From Ignelater luminosus (lineage: Eukaryota > Arthropoda > Insecta > Coleoptera > Elateridae): 64,000 bases of DNA. The DNA lies in contig VTPC01008682.1 of the NCBI GenBank assembly GCA_011009095.1, forward strand, positions 32,252 to 96,251. Direction: 5' to 3'. The translations under genes and the position numbers were made by a program. Positions 1-11,989 of the stretch are shown piece after piece (within the stretch, counting starts at the first letter, position 1; the number at the start of each line of letters is the position of its first letter). The notes below the pieces were generated by a model. The model was not told the DNA's origin, ran no database searches, and saw nothing but the letters and a program-made list of their open reading frames with translations.

Positions 1-877
1 AATCCGCATTGCTTCTAATTAAATCAAATGGATCTTCCCCGAAGTCTCTATACAGAGTATTCGGTAAGTACAAGCCTTCAAAGTTGAGATTTTTGAGAAA
101 ATTTAAAAAATTTCGTATCTGAATTCGTACATTCTGTCTGTCTCCGTGTCTGTAGTTTCCATGTTCCCGTAACTTTACAGGACATGTTATATATGAAATC
201 AATTCAACATAGTGATATTATATATCATATCGTCTTAGTTTTTAACGCTGAATACGACTAGTAAATCTACATTTCTATAGCTGGAGTAGTTCTCGAGATA
301 TTCGATTTTTTTAAATTTCGTTATGTTCATTTTCACTGGTTATTTCTATTTCTTACTATAATTTGAAAACTACCAATAATAATATTGTTCAACTTGGGTA
401 TATTTAAGTTTCAATCGTTGACAGACAAAATGGTGATGTTGGCTTTTATGACGATAGTATCAAGCGTTAGCTACATTACTTCGACTAGCAGTTTTTGCTC
501 ACTTCTTTTCTGATGGCTTTTTGAAATTTGCGAACATGGAATTGGATGCACAATTCAATTTTCCGCCAAAAAGGATTATCTACGAGTAGCTTAAGTCGCT
601 AAAATGTACTGTTCTCGAGAAAAACGCATTTGAAATCGTGTTTTAAAGGGTGTCCGTAAAGTAACGTAACAATGGGACAACGTTTATGGATGGATTTCTG
701 GTATCAAAAGAAGTCGATTGAGCTCTACTCGCAATAAGCAAAATTGCTTTCTTAAAAAGTTGGAGAACTTTAAAGTAAAGGTTTCTAACTGAAAAGCGAC
801 TTAGGCCTTATCAACTTATTTTGACACTGTACACGATTCATCATTTACAGTTTAAGCTGTTGTATACTGTACAAAGG
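1..877. other. Non-coding AT-rich DNA
   Basis: No open frame with recognisable protein content and no RNA gene can be seen. Short stretches (about 120-180 and 650-700, the latter beginning with a GGGTGTCC motif) look like fragments of interspersed repeats, but no matching second end is visible. Confidence 0.5.
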
Positions 878-1002
878 CTATGTGGTATTAATTATAAGAA
901 GTAATTTATTACACACAACAGTTATTACAGTAAATAAGTGTTATAATCTATAATATAACGTCGATTCAAGAATTGCTTGCGGATGGTTTCTAGAGGAAAA
1001 CA
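878..1002. repeat. Direct repeat copy A upstream of the TGGCTG array
   Basis: This segment aligns with 2278-2442 in the same orientation. Both begin CTATGTG-TAT, share TTTATTACACA, then ACAGTAAAT-AGTGTTATAAT, then TAACGTC-AT-CAA and end near GGTTTCTAG / GGTTGCTAG. Copy B carries an extra ~40 bases in its middle. The pair flanks the minisatellite at 1025-1745. It could be a tandem duplication, or the long terminal repeats of a small non-autonomous LTR element; neither can be settled by eye. Confidence 0.55.
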
Positions 1003-1024
1003 CAGAACGAGTGCGCTGTACCTA

Positions 1025-1745
1025 CTTTTCAACTGTGGTAAGCTGTGGCTATGGCTATGGATGGCTGGTTGCGGCTGGCCGGCTCGCTGGTTGGACTGGT
1101 TGTGGGTAGTTGTTTGTTGACTGTAGTTGGCTGGCTTGTTGTAACTGACTGGCTGGTCATGGTTTTTCGACTGCGGCTGTCATTGGCTGTAGATGGATGG
1201 CTGTTGTTGGTTGGATATGGCTAACTCTTTGGATGCGGCTAGCTGGCTGCAGCTAGTTGGCTGGGCTGGTTGTGGTTAGTTGTGGCTAGCTAACTGTACT
1301 GTCTGTAGCTGCCTGGCTGGTTATAACTGACTGGCTGATCATCGCGGGCTTGCTCCGACTGTCATTGCTGCTAGATGTTGCTATACTTGTGGTTGATTGG
1401 TAGTGGTTTGCTGGCAGTATCAGCTGTAACTGATTGTGCGGGGCTAGCGAGTTGGTTGTAGCTGGCTGGCTGGTTGTAGCTGGTCGGCTAGTTGTCGCTG
1501 ACTAACTGGAGCAGTGATAGTGGCTGATTGACAGTGGTTGGCTATGGTTGTACTTATGGCTGCTTAGCTGTGGATAGTTGTGACTTACTGGTTATAACTG
1601 ATTGCTTGTGACTTGCTGGTTGGTCTAGGCTGACTGGCAGGCTGTGATTTACTGGTTGACTGTAGTGGACTGTATGTGATTGGGTGGCTGTAACTGGTTG
1701 ATTGTAACTGCCTGATCTGTTGTGGCTTGTTGGCTATGGTGTCGT
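1025..1745. repeat. Degenerate TGGCTG/GGTTGTAG minisatellite
   Basis: About 720 bases consist of poorly conserved copies of a unit close to CTGGCTGGTTGTAG, with strong G+T skew on the plus strand and a much higher GC content than the surroundings. Unit length drifts, so this is an old array rather than a fresh microsatellite. A small related patch lies at 2155-2215. No open frame of interest runs through it. Confidence 0.8.
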
Positions 1746-2277
1746 CCTCGCTGAAGACTTAACAATTATTACTTAACCAGTTTGACAATTTTCGGATTTT
1801 ATATACTATTAGATAATAAATCAAAATGCAGAGGAGAAAAAGCTAACTTCAAGTTATAATTGGGATGTGCACGAATAGTCAGTGAAATTACTAAATTTTA
1901 GAATTATACTGTGCTTTGATATCTGTGACTTGAAAATAATTCTGTTTCCTTGTCTAAGAAAATGTCTGTACCATTACGATTAAGACTTGCTCCTGCTTTA
2001 CTCTATTGTCTAGTTAACAACATCAAAAATACGCTTTTTAGGCACATAAGTAATATACCAAGTAGGTAAACTTGAAAGTAGTATTAAAAACTGGCATAAA
2101 AGTTTAGAACCTAGTAACTCAAGTTGTTAGGGTTCACTTTCAGACGGCAGTATGTCTGACTGGCATTGTTTAACTGTAGCTGGCTGCGACTGACTTGCTG
2201 TGACTGCCTGTCCGATCGAAGGCTGCATACTGCTTTTCGCTCATTCTGGCAGGCGTGGTACTAACGCCGGTAGTCAC

Positions 2278-2442
2278 CTATGTGATATGCATTATTACAA
2301 GTAGTTTATTACACAATATAATACAATACAGTAAATGAGTGTTATAATACTAATAAGTTAGTTGCTTATAACATGATTTCACTTCATGAATTTAATTGTA
2401 ACGTCAATCCAAAGTTTGCTTAATGGTGGTTGCTAGCTCGAG
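2278..2442. repeat. Direct repeat copy B downstream of the TGGCTG array
   Basis: This is the partner of 878-1002, about 1.4 kb downstream and in the same orientation, with roughly 40 extra bases after GTGTTATAAT. A short TGGCTG-like patch precedes it, so the unit (short repeat plus array) may have been duplicated in tandem. Confidence 0.55.
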
Positions 2443-2889
2443 CAGAAGACTGATATACTACAGCTGCTTTTTAATAGAGGGCGATAGACAGCGCTAGAGC
2501 AGTCGTTTCCCAAATGGCCAGACTAGCAACAGATAATATCTGTGAAAGAATATCTAGTAATGAATGGACATTTCTTATGAAAATGGTTAATAATAACATT
2601 CGTTAGCAACCACAGACGAAATAGGACTCTGTTTTACCTTTTGTCTAAGAATATTTTGTCTGAGATAAACAGACAGTCGTAAATACTACAAACATCCAGA
2701 GATATGGCACCAAAGTATCCGTTTTTTAAAAAGCAGTTGAATTTCTTCATCTTGGATATCGATGTTCTTTTAAAAGCAAAATTAGAACCAGCCAATGATC
2801 GATATACCATGAAGATTTTAAAAAGTAGCTAAATTAAAGAGAAGGCTAATTTATTTAGGAATTTTCTTCATTTTGAGCTGCCGCATCTT

Positions 2890-3840
2890 TGTTACTGCAT
2901 GTATCAATCAATTGGTAACTAACTTGATCGTCTGTAAAGAGGTTCCATGACCTGCTGCGTGCATTAAAATTATCACCAAATGTAGTTGGANNNNNNNNNN
3001 NNNNNNNNNNNNNNNNNNNNNNNNNNNNNNNNNNNNNNNNNNNNNNNNNNNNNNNNNNNNNNNNNNNNNNNNNNNNNNNNNNNNNNNNNNNNNNNNNNNN
3101 NNNNNNNNNNNNNNNNNNNNNNNNNNNNNNNNNNNNNNNNNNNNNNNNNNNNNNNNNNNNNNNNNNNNNNNNNNNNNNNNNNNNNNNNNNNNNNNNNNNN
3201 NNNNNNNNNTTGCTGTCTTTAGTTTTAGGTGCACTGCGCTGTCTTTCTTGATTGGCATTTGTATCTTCTTGTTGGAGCTAAGAGCTTTCAAAATTGACAA
3301 TTTCTATTAAAAGTGGTAGCTTCTTCTTCTTCTTCTACTTCGAATTTGAATTGTTTATCGGAAAGCCGCTTAACTTAAGAAAACAGTTCTTGATAATTTT
3401 TTTAAAGTGTTCAGTTAGATGCTGCAAGCTTTGTAATGCTTCATCATTGTCAACATATAAAGTTTCTTTGATGCTGATAATCTGATACTTGCATCTTCGA
3501 TTTAATGCTAGACTCTATTTCTATCTTCAAGAATTACACTTTTTCCGTTTGATTTTTAATTCGTTTTGTGCAGTGTCTTTTGCAACACCTCAGCTACTTA
3601 TACGATACCTTCTTTGATGTCTTTGGATGATATGAAAAGACAATCTTGGAATCGTGGCAAACCATCGCACCGGTAAGTTTCAAATGGTGTAAAAAATTTG
3701 TAATAATCTTCAAGTGCAAATGAAAATTAATTTGTTGATTTCTTTATCTGGAAGGCCTTCAGCAACATAGTTGACCGCCACTTTTGTAATTGTATCCATG
3801 GCAAGAGCAGTTTTAAATAAGAATTCTGTACCTATCACTA
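2890..3840 (-). pseudogene. Possible degenerate coding region, product not recognised
   Basis: On the minus strand several short stretches look protein-like but sit in different frames with stops between them. One at about 3810-3715 contains MDTITKVAVNYVAEG; another at about 3690-3610 contains CDGLPRFQDCLF; a third at about 3480-3350 contains NDEALQSLQHLTEHFKK. A (TTC)5 tract at 3321-3336 would encode a glutamate run. The N gap interrupts the region. I do not recognise the family. It may be an old pseudogene, exons of a diverged gene, or chance. Confidence 0.2.
2991..3209. other. Assembly gap (219 N)
   Basis: A run of N bases. Frames read through it carry no information. Confidence 0.99.
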
Positions 3841-6800
3841 TCAATATGTATTAACAAAGTATTCACTAAATGAAACAGAAAACACCGCGAGATGGTTTCG
3901 CTATAAATGGTGTTTGACAAGATCATATAGAAAACGATTAGAAATAGAATTCCCATTTAATTTTTTTAGGGAGAATAAGATTTTTTTTTACTTGGGTCCA
4001 CAACTTTAAAAGTAGAATATCCTAACCTAGCTTTATATCATTTTAGCATCTGAGAACATGACGATTATTCAGCAGAAGGCTCATCGTGTACTAAAGTTGC
4101 TTTCTATCTTATTTGCTCATATTTTTTTGTGTACTCTCTTTTGCTATTTTATTTTGGGTTTACCTGCAATGTTTCATCTCTTATTGCAGTTTTTTCCGTA
4201 GTCAGTGCGATTCTGCTTCAAACATTATAATCCCTTACTATGTACCGAATTGAATATCCTAATATCTGGTATTTGATTTGATATTAATCTTCTGTTTGTT
4301 ATTACATACTTAATGACCTAGTGCTGACTTCCATTTCTACGACAATTTGAGATCGAAGAACTTATTATTTCTGAAAAATGTAAAACATTACAGATGCTCA
4401 TAGTCAACTTCCTTTGATAAAACCTTTCTACTGCGCACTAGGATCTGGTCTTAACACTGACTTTAAAAAAGCAATTTAATAAACCTTAACCAGGTAAAGT
4501 ATGGATCTTAATTTCATACTACATTCTGTGTAGAAATTGATGAGGCAGCTAATATAGACATTCTAAAATAAAACCAATTAATTCATTAAAAAATATTTAA
4601 AAAACAATAAAAATTCTAAGAAAAACCTTAAAACAGTATCATGTTTACATCCGTGCTAAATTCCCTTCATATTTTAAAAAGTTTACTACTCACTAGGAAT
4701 TTAATAAATCTGATCACATAAGGATTGGTATTGAAATTTTAAATTCTGGATCTGCTTTAAATAATGGAACTAATCAAACCATAAAATGCTGTCGGAGAAG
4801 AATTCTGCCTTCATTTTTAAATCAGAATGAAAAATGGATACAAACTCGGAAAGGCTTTATCAAAATGTCAAATAAAAATACAAAAGGAACCGACAAGATT
4901 GAATGTAATACAAAAGTGATTTTTTCACTTACAAAATTCAACAAACATGACCTAGTACAGTCTAGAAAAACAAACAGCCCAAGAGATCATTAGCGTTACT
5001 TTGTATTTAATCATCTTAATGTTAGTCTTGTCGATTGTTTTAATATGATAAAGCACTTATAATGCGCCAAAGCTATCGCAATCAGAAGATATTTTAAAAT
5101 TTCGAACTGCTCTAAATTTTCATCTTAATGAATTACTAATGTCAATGTTGGTGACAGAAAAATATACTGAGATAACATAACCGGATTAATATTAATAAGT
5201 TGTCTGCGAAAATATACAGCGAGAGCGTGGATTCTGAATAAAATTAACACTCGATTATTATTATAGAAGAGCGTGCTATAAGAAAACTAAACTAATGTTA
5301 ATTAGTATTCATAGTAAATATTTAATAGACACGCATCTACTAGAAATATTTATGATATCTATTATTTATATAGTGTTCGGATTTTCAGATTCGAATGGAA
5401 TAATAACTAACAGCTTTTTATGGATTATTTTATATAAAACGTGAAATACAATAAAGAAGAATATAATAGAGAAGTGTCCTTGAAGGTCTGAGAAAACATG
5501 GTAATAAATTTACACCGTGGGAAACATTTCTTGAATTTTTTTCTAACGTGATCAGGATTAAATGGCTTTAAATCAAAACGCAAAAAAATTTGCATAGAAA
5601 TCCGATATATCAGTAAAACTGTGATGGTATAGTGAGGATCCCCAGAGCGTGCTCTGCTTTTAGATTTGATTTCCTACCTCAGGTATTCCTTGGAGCATGC
5701 GTTGACTTTTGGTTATTTAAATTATTAAAAAAAATAAAGTATAACGAGCTCTTTTTTTATACAATCGAGTAACATAAAGGTTGTGAAACACATTGAGGCA
5801 CTTAACGGTAAAAACAGCAAGGTGCAAACTTCTTCTTGTAAGACCATTTAGAAAAAAGGAAGGCTTGAATTTTTTGTTGCATAGAGAAATGCTATTTATC
5901 TATCAAGGTGAATATTCAAATATTTTTTGTAACTTCCTTTGGAAGTGCAATATAGTAATGCTTGACAGTTTTATGTATCATTTGAACTACTTTAAGATTT
6001 CAAAATTCTGACACATATAGGACAACGTTTACAGTTTGCGCTTGTGTCCGATGCGATTAGGTTTTACTCTTAAGCAATTGTTGTTTTGATGAATTGAAAT
6101 TTGTTTTAAAAGTGTCTGTCGGCTCTTTAGAAGAACTAATGAGTGTTTAATTGATTATTGTTTGACAGGTACACCCACGTGCATAAACAAATTGTGTTTT
6201 TGGTTCTTTATTATATATGTATGTATGACATTCTTGTAAATGTTGCAGTTCCCCTAGAGATAACAAGACCTTGAAAGCTTACGGGAAATATAAAAAATAA
6301 AGAGGTTTTGTCACTGTGGTTCGCGTATGAACGTTGCGTTGCGTATCATTACTGTCTCGCGAAGAAATTTCAAGACAGGCTGTTGATTACTTCCAGTAAA
6401 CCGCTATTTGTCAGAACTAATTAGGATACGATTTTGAAATCATACTTAGAAGAAAATTCCTAATATCAGACTTGGAAAGAGGTTATTAATTAATTATTAG
6501 TTTCTTTTAGTGATAAAGTGTAACCGAGAGGAAACATGAACCGCACTTAATTAATTAAGAGCTTCCATCTGTAAGCATCGATTCTTTACTTTTTTTCACG
6601 GTACTGGAAAGCAAAACAATGAATTCTGCAGCTTTTTTAAGTTTAACTGGGCAAACAATTGAGACATTTTTGAATAAATGGGCATATACGTCCACAGAAC
6701 AGATGCAGATTAAATCAAAACATTTGTGACTGAATCAGACTACTGCATACTTATAGTATAACTAGTATGGGGAGTATTTTATACAGGGAAGAAGGGAAAA

Positions 6801-9430
6801 TCAGAGAAATTAAGCAAGAAAAGACAGAGGGTTGAACATTTTGGTCCAGGAAATAATCCTAAGTTTCCGTTTGTTAGATAGAAGATCAGTAGTGGTTGGT
6901 GCTTGGAAGTGCGCAGTTGTTGGTTGTGGTACCTTCCGTGTTTTCATCTTTCGTTGCAGTCCGAATTTATCTTGCGTTGAAAATGACACAGATATCCAAC
7001 TGCAATATCGATTCTTTTACACTGCCCAATGAACGTCAGCAACACCAACAGCAATATCTATCATGGCTGTTTCCATTTGCTACCTCACTAGCAGTCCAAC
7101 AAACCGATACAATGTTAATCATAAGTACCATTACGCTTCAACCATACCACTTGGTCTTCATCAGTAATTTCTTTTAATACCCAAAACTTTACATCAATAA
7201 ACATCACTTTCTTAAACTTTTATCTCAGTATTGATTTAGACAAAATATTCATTGGAGCAAAAACTTTGCCATTTTACATAAGTATTAACTTTTTGTTTGT
7301 GCCATTTAACAGATGAAACCTACTTCAGTAAAAACTATTTAAAACAAGAAAAGTAGGTTGGGATTTTTTGCGCCGAACGTCTATTTACATATTACAAAAA
7401 GGGCCATAGTAAACTTATAGTTGTGACTAAAAGAAATATGCGACCCCTGGAACCCAGGCATGTACATGGAGAGTACTACAACATATTTTGGATTACAAAG
7501 AAGTATCTTAGCGTTGTCCATGGTACAGGGCGTAGATCTACCTTTTCAACATACCTCAAGCCTTTAAGATTAGCATGGGTTCAATTATCAAATCGAAAAT
7601 ATCAAACTAATTTGTTTTCATATGAAGATATTTTGATATGCACAAACAGAATCGGTACGCTTACCCGCAGTTTAGGCTTTACAAACACTTCAACCAACGG
7701 GCAAATGTTGCTGTAAGGAGAGCAATACTCTGTAACGATAGCTTTATGCCCTGTACTCTATGTAGTTCTAAAATTTTTCTACTAGAACACTTTCCATATA
7801 CATGTACAGATCCTGGGCAGCTCACTTCTTTTGGTCATAACTTCGCTATGGTTGGCGCTTGGTAGATATAATTTAGCATGGTTATGAGAAGGTCTAAAGG
7901 TCAGGCTGTAAAGCTGTAGATACAGGTTTAGAGTTCGTGTCATTTCTTCTTGAATTTGACTCAGAAATATTAAGATAAATTCTAAAGTGTTATAAAACGC
8001 TAATTTCTTACAGACATTTTTTGGAGGCTGGTGAAGAAATTACTATAGAGGCACCATAAATACTACCAGGTATATTCACAGCTGAAAAAGATTTAGTACG
8101 TATCTACGTAGTTGCAAGAAATAATACTTCAAAAACAGTTAGAACCTCCTGGCGAGGACTAAAAGTCCGAGAGTGGTAACAAGAGCATCAGAAACTACGT
8201 AGGCTATCATCAACATTTCTTAACTTTTTTCCAAGGCGAGTCCCAGAAATGTTTAATTAATTATTTAATGATTTCCATGTTATGGATAATCTGAAGGTCT
8301 GCTGGTATGCAGTGAAACACATAAGCTAATAGTAATTAAACAATTCTTTGTCTTTCTATGGTCATTTTCACTTATTCTTTTGAGTTTGACTCATATTGGC
8401 TACCGACTTTCAATAACTGAGTAAAAAGGAAGTAAAAAATGGCAACTTGAAATTTGGTTATAAGTTAATGTTCAAAATGAACATTTGCAAAACCGATCAC
8501 TTGTTGATCTTACATAATCCTTTGGTTAGTCTTTTTTCTCCTCGGAGGAGTTTCTAGTAGTTCATATTTGAGATCGCGTGGATAGCAATGGTTATCCCTT
8601 ATTAGTTTCTTTTTAATTAATATTAGCTGGTGGATGACGAATCATAATTATTTCTTATTGCAAACAGGACACAGAGTATAAATGTTTTCATTTTATTTAA
8701 TTCCTTATTGTACTTAGAAGAAGGGAATAATCTATGTGTCTTTCGGCACAGCTGATTTACTACTATGATGATATTTACCTAAGATGTTAGGTCAGGTTAA
8801 AACATTTAATTGTTTTCTGTTCATCTTAATTTATGATTTATTAGTTTAATTTAAGATTGCTCTTTTTATTAGATTTTTCATTTTTCATTTGCGCCTCTTT
8901 GTATAAATTCTAATACGTGGGCAGGTGATGCTAGCTGTTAATTAATTTTTTCCTTCATTCCTTCTAGTTTATTTTGAAGTTATGTCTGAAAGAGATGAAC
9001 TTTCTGTATTTATTTTGGTAAGTATTTGATTTTATCATGATATGGATATTAGAAATCAAATTAGGAAATTTTTATCGTATTAGCTTATTTTTTAGATCTG
9101 ACTGGGTGCTTATTTCAATACTTTGATTAGTAATTAGGTAGTTATTACGTTTTTTTGAGGTATTTTGGAAAGTTTGGAATTTCTCCTTTCGTTTTTTCAA
9201 ATTTTTGCTTTCCTGGTTGTAAATGATTTTACAAAATCTTTGTTAATTCGTTTCTCCAATAAAAGATTTTATATTTTCAAGTCAAGACAGTTGATTGGGG
9301 CAATTTTGTTCAAATTCCCCCTAATTCTAAATGTGGACCGAGTTGGAAATAATCACTACTGTCAATATCAACCTGAAATAAGCGCTCCTAAAGAGGTAAT
9401 TTTTTCAGAAGTCCAAGGCGAAATAAAATA
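3841..9430. other. Long AT-rich non-coding stretch
   Basis: Only short open frames occur here, for example at 5793-6011, 6832-7177 and 7423-7865. None shows a recognisable domain, a signal peptide or convincing exon borders. No tRNA cloverleaf or terminal-repeat pair was found by eye. Confidence 0.5.
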
Positions 9431-9439
9431 TCAGTAAAG

Positions 9440-11100
9440 TGTTATAAAAACAGTCCTCTTAAGGACTAACCAGTGTCCGCAAGACCCCATACTCTTTACA
9501 AACTTTGTATTCCAGGAAAATTAAATTCAAAATTCACAAATCTGTCACAAGCGCAGTGCACATCGCGCCGTCAAAAATGACATTTATAATCGAAGAAATG
9601 GATGCAGATGAATTAATGGTGCTTATTAACCAAGTGCTTTAGTTCGCCACAAAAAGATTTGGCCGACCATACACATTAAAACCAGATCCTTCAAAGTCAG
9701 AAATGTCAAACTCCCCAGCAAACGAAAATGATAACCTTAAAACTGAAATGTCAAAACCCCCAACGAACGAACATGATAATTTTATTCCTGTTTTAGGCCG
9801 AAATTGGAAAAAACGCACAAGGCGTGAATCAATTGAAAGCAACACAACAGAAACAGAAAATCAATTCGAAATACTTGCAGACGTAAATATCAATAAAACC
9901 AAACAATCTAAAATACCTCCTATAATCATCAAGGACAATAACAGATGGACAACCCTCTCCAGCGAGTTCATTCGCCTCCAAATCAACTTTTCAAAAGCCA
10001 AAAATCTTCCCGACGGTATCAGCGTGGAGGATTACAGAAGTATGATACACTTTCTCGAGGACGACAGGGTATCTTTTTACACACTTCAACTAAAAGAAGA
10101 CAAACCACTACGAGTTGTACTACAAGGCATCCCAGAGGAAATCGCCACCGACGATATCACCGCAGACTTACGTGCTCAAGGCTTCCCAGTACAGATTGTA
10201 ACCCGATTACATGTTGGAAAGGAAAGACGCCCAATCCCCCTGGTGCTTGTACTCCTCAATCGAACTGGAAACTATAAAGGCATGTGGAATATTAAATCTG
10301 TCCTATCACTCGTAATTAAAATGGAAACGTCCAACAAGAAAAAAGACAACCTAACCCAGTGCCATCGCTGCCAAGGATTCCGGCACACACAGCGAGGCTG
10401 CCACTCTAAGTCGCGTTGCGTAAAATGCGGTGATAAGCATCACTCAATAGCATGCCCGAAACCCAAAAGAACAGCCTGCGACATGCGCCAACTGCAAGAA
10501 CAGTCCCCAGCCAGCTATCGTGGCTGCCCCTGCTTCCCCAAGATTGCAGCCACACAACCTACGGCAAACACCACCGTCCCGCCACCAACCTCCCAGCCAG
10601 CCCAAAATCCTTCTCCATCCTCCTTACCTAACTTCATGAATTCCGAGACCACCAAATTAGCACACCCAAAGAGCTATGCCGCTGCAGTTAAAACCCCAGT
10701 TACAGCTGCAAGACCTTCCACACCCACTCAACCGGGAAAACCCAGCCCTTCTACACCAGCTACTGAGCAACGCTGCTTTTACCAGTCACCCCAATTTACT
10801 ACAACAATTATTAACTCTTACAATAGACGCTATAAATAAAAAAAATATCTCAACAGCTTTTCTACAACTACTGCCAAAACTTCTCGACACTTAAATAAAT
10901 ATGGCAACAAGACTAAAACAATAACGAACTTTGACAATTAAACCCAAACAAACACGAACAAAAACGATCAAAACATCCACTTCCGCAACTGAGGGCAGAA
11001 TACAAATCCATGCAAAAACGTTAACCACTACAGGGCATAGAAAGTTAGAGTAAAAGTATTACTAGGTACTCCTAAATCAAGCAAATAAAGAAAGAAAAAG
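9440..11100 (+). mobile_element. Non-LTR retrotransposon carrying only ORF1 (gag-like)
   Basis: The element is built from a short 5' leader, an ORF1 with retroelement zinc knuckles (9577-10839), and about 260 bases of 3' region ending in AATAAAGAAAGAAAAAG near 11100, which looks like a polyadenylation signal followed by an A-rich tail. No endonuclease or reverse transcriptase follows, either in frame or broken. The protein resembles the ORF1 proteins of the Jockey/X-element group. The element therefore probably moved with a reverse transcriptase supplied in trans, or it derives from a parent that lost ORF2. The 5' boundary is uncertain. Confidence 0.65.
9577..10839 (+). pseudogene. Non-LTR retrotransposon ORF1 (gag-like, zinc-knuckle) with one nonsense codon
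   Basis: ORF1 proteins of this kind bind element RNA and help form the ribonucleoprotein. The most upstream in-frame ATG is 9577; a TAG at 9640-9642 stops it after 21 residues, and the frame is then open from an ATG at 9703 to TAA at 10837-10839 (378 residues). Residues ~140-210 of the open part form the region preceding the knuckles (PRE_C2HC-like). CCHC knuckles follow at CHRCQGFRHTQRGC and CVKCGDKHHSIAC, then a SYRGCP motif. The expected third cysteine motif between them is missing in this frame: TCANC lies in the neighbouring frame at about 10481-10495, bounded by two compensating single-base shifts. The tail is proline/threonine rich. The family is clear, the exact clade is not. Confidence 0.8.
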
Positions 11101-11989
11101 AATGTGAACTTGCATTATTGGTTAAATCTGGATGCTGTCGATTCGTGAGTTTTCGCTTTGATTGTGGACGTGCGTGGCGTTCTCCAGTACGGGAAGATAT
11201 TTTTAATTTTGTTTGAAGCCTTGATAGTCCGGAGTTACGTTTTACTTCTTGCTGATAGCCGGTTATTATAATGCGAGTTGAATTTTGAATCTAGCTACAA
11301 AACAACCACGCATTTCTACTCTTCAAAGCAATTACGCATCTTTACTTTTTAAAGCAACCACGCTCCTTTACTCTCCAAAGGAGTTATGCACAACTAATTT
11401 TCAAACAATCAAGGCTTACTGACTCTTCAGTTATCTACGCACCTCTAACCGTCCGTTAATTTGCTTGGGCACTTTTGGATACCAAAGATTGCATCAAGGC
11501 CAGGGCATAACTACTTCAACCACAGAGACCTTGAATAAATAGTTGCGGATTTTTAGAAGTGTTTACCTCATCCGATATAGATATAATTTAGGTTTCATAT
11601 TGGTCAGAAATTAAATTTCTAGTCATATCAATATACAAATTTTTCTTGACTTTAATTAATTCATTTTTAAAAATTTTCAGTATTTCGAATTTTTGTTATG
11701 AGATAGATTATTAGATGACTTCTTGCCTTTTGACACTTTTATTTGCTTTTTTACCAACGACATGCTATCATATTTTTTCAAGTCCTTTGAATTCCAAAAC
11801 ACTAATGTAATCATCTGTGTGAAATCTTTTGACATTAATTTTTTTGGACGTGACGATTCGATATACTTATTTTTATTCCACTGATACCATATTTTATCTG
11901 CTTTTGGGCCATAAGAAGTGGACCTTCAAACCTTATCAATAAATATTAACATTTAGTCTAATTTGCCGAGATTATCTTATACAACTTTG
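11101..11989. other. Non-coding stretch
   Basis: Nothing recognisable apart from AT-rich sequence with a few moderately GC-rich patches near 11150-11250. Confidence 0.4.

Noticed and set aside
2908-3300. Open frames reading through the first N gap on either strand
   Set aside because: Most of their length is N, so the open state is an artefact.
7423-7865. Two overlapping plus-strand open frames of 97 and 75 codons
   Set aside because: No domain, no splice context, no similarity that I recognise.
9945-10277. Open frame of 110 codons inside the first ORF1
   Set aside because: It is a shadow in another frame of the zinc-knuckle ORF1.
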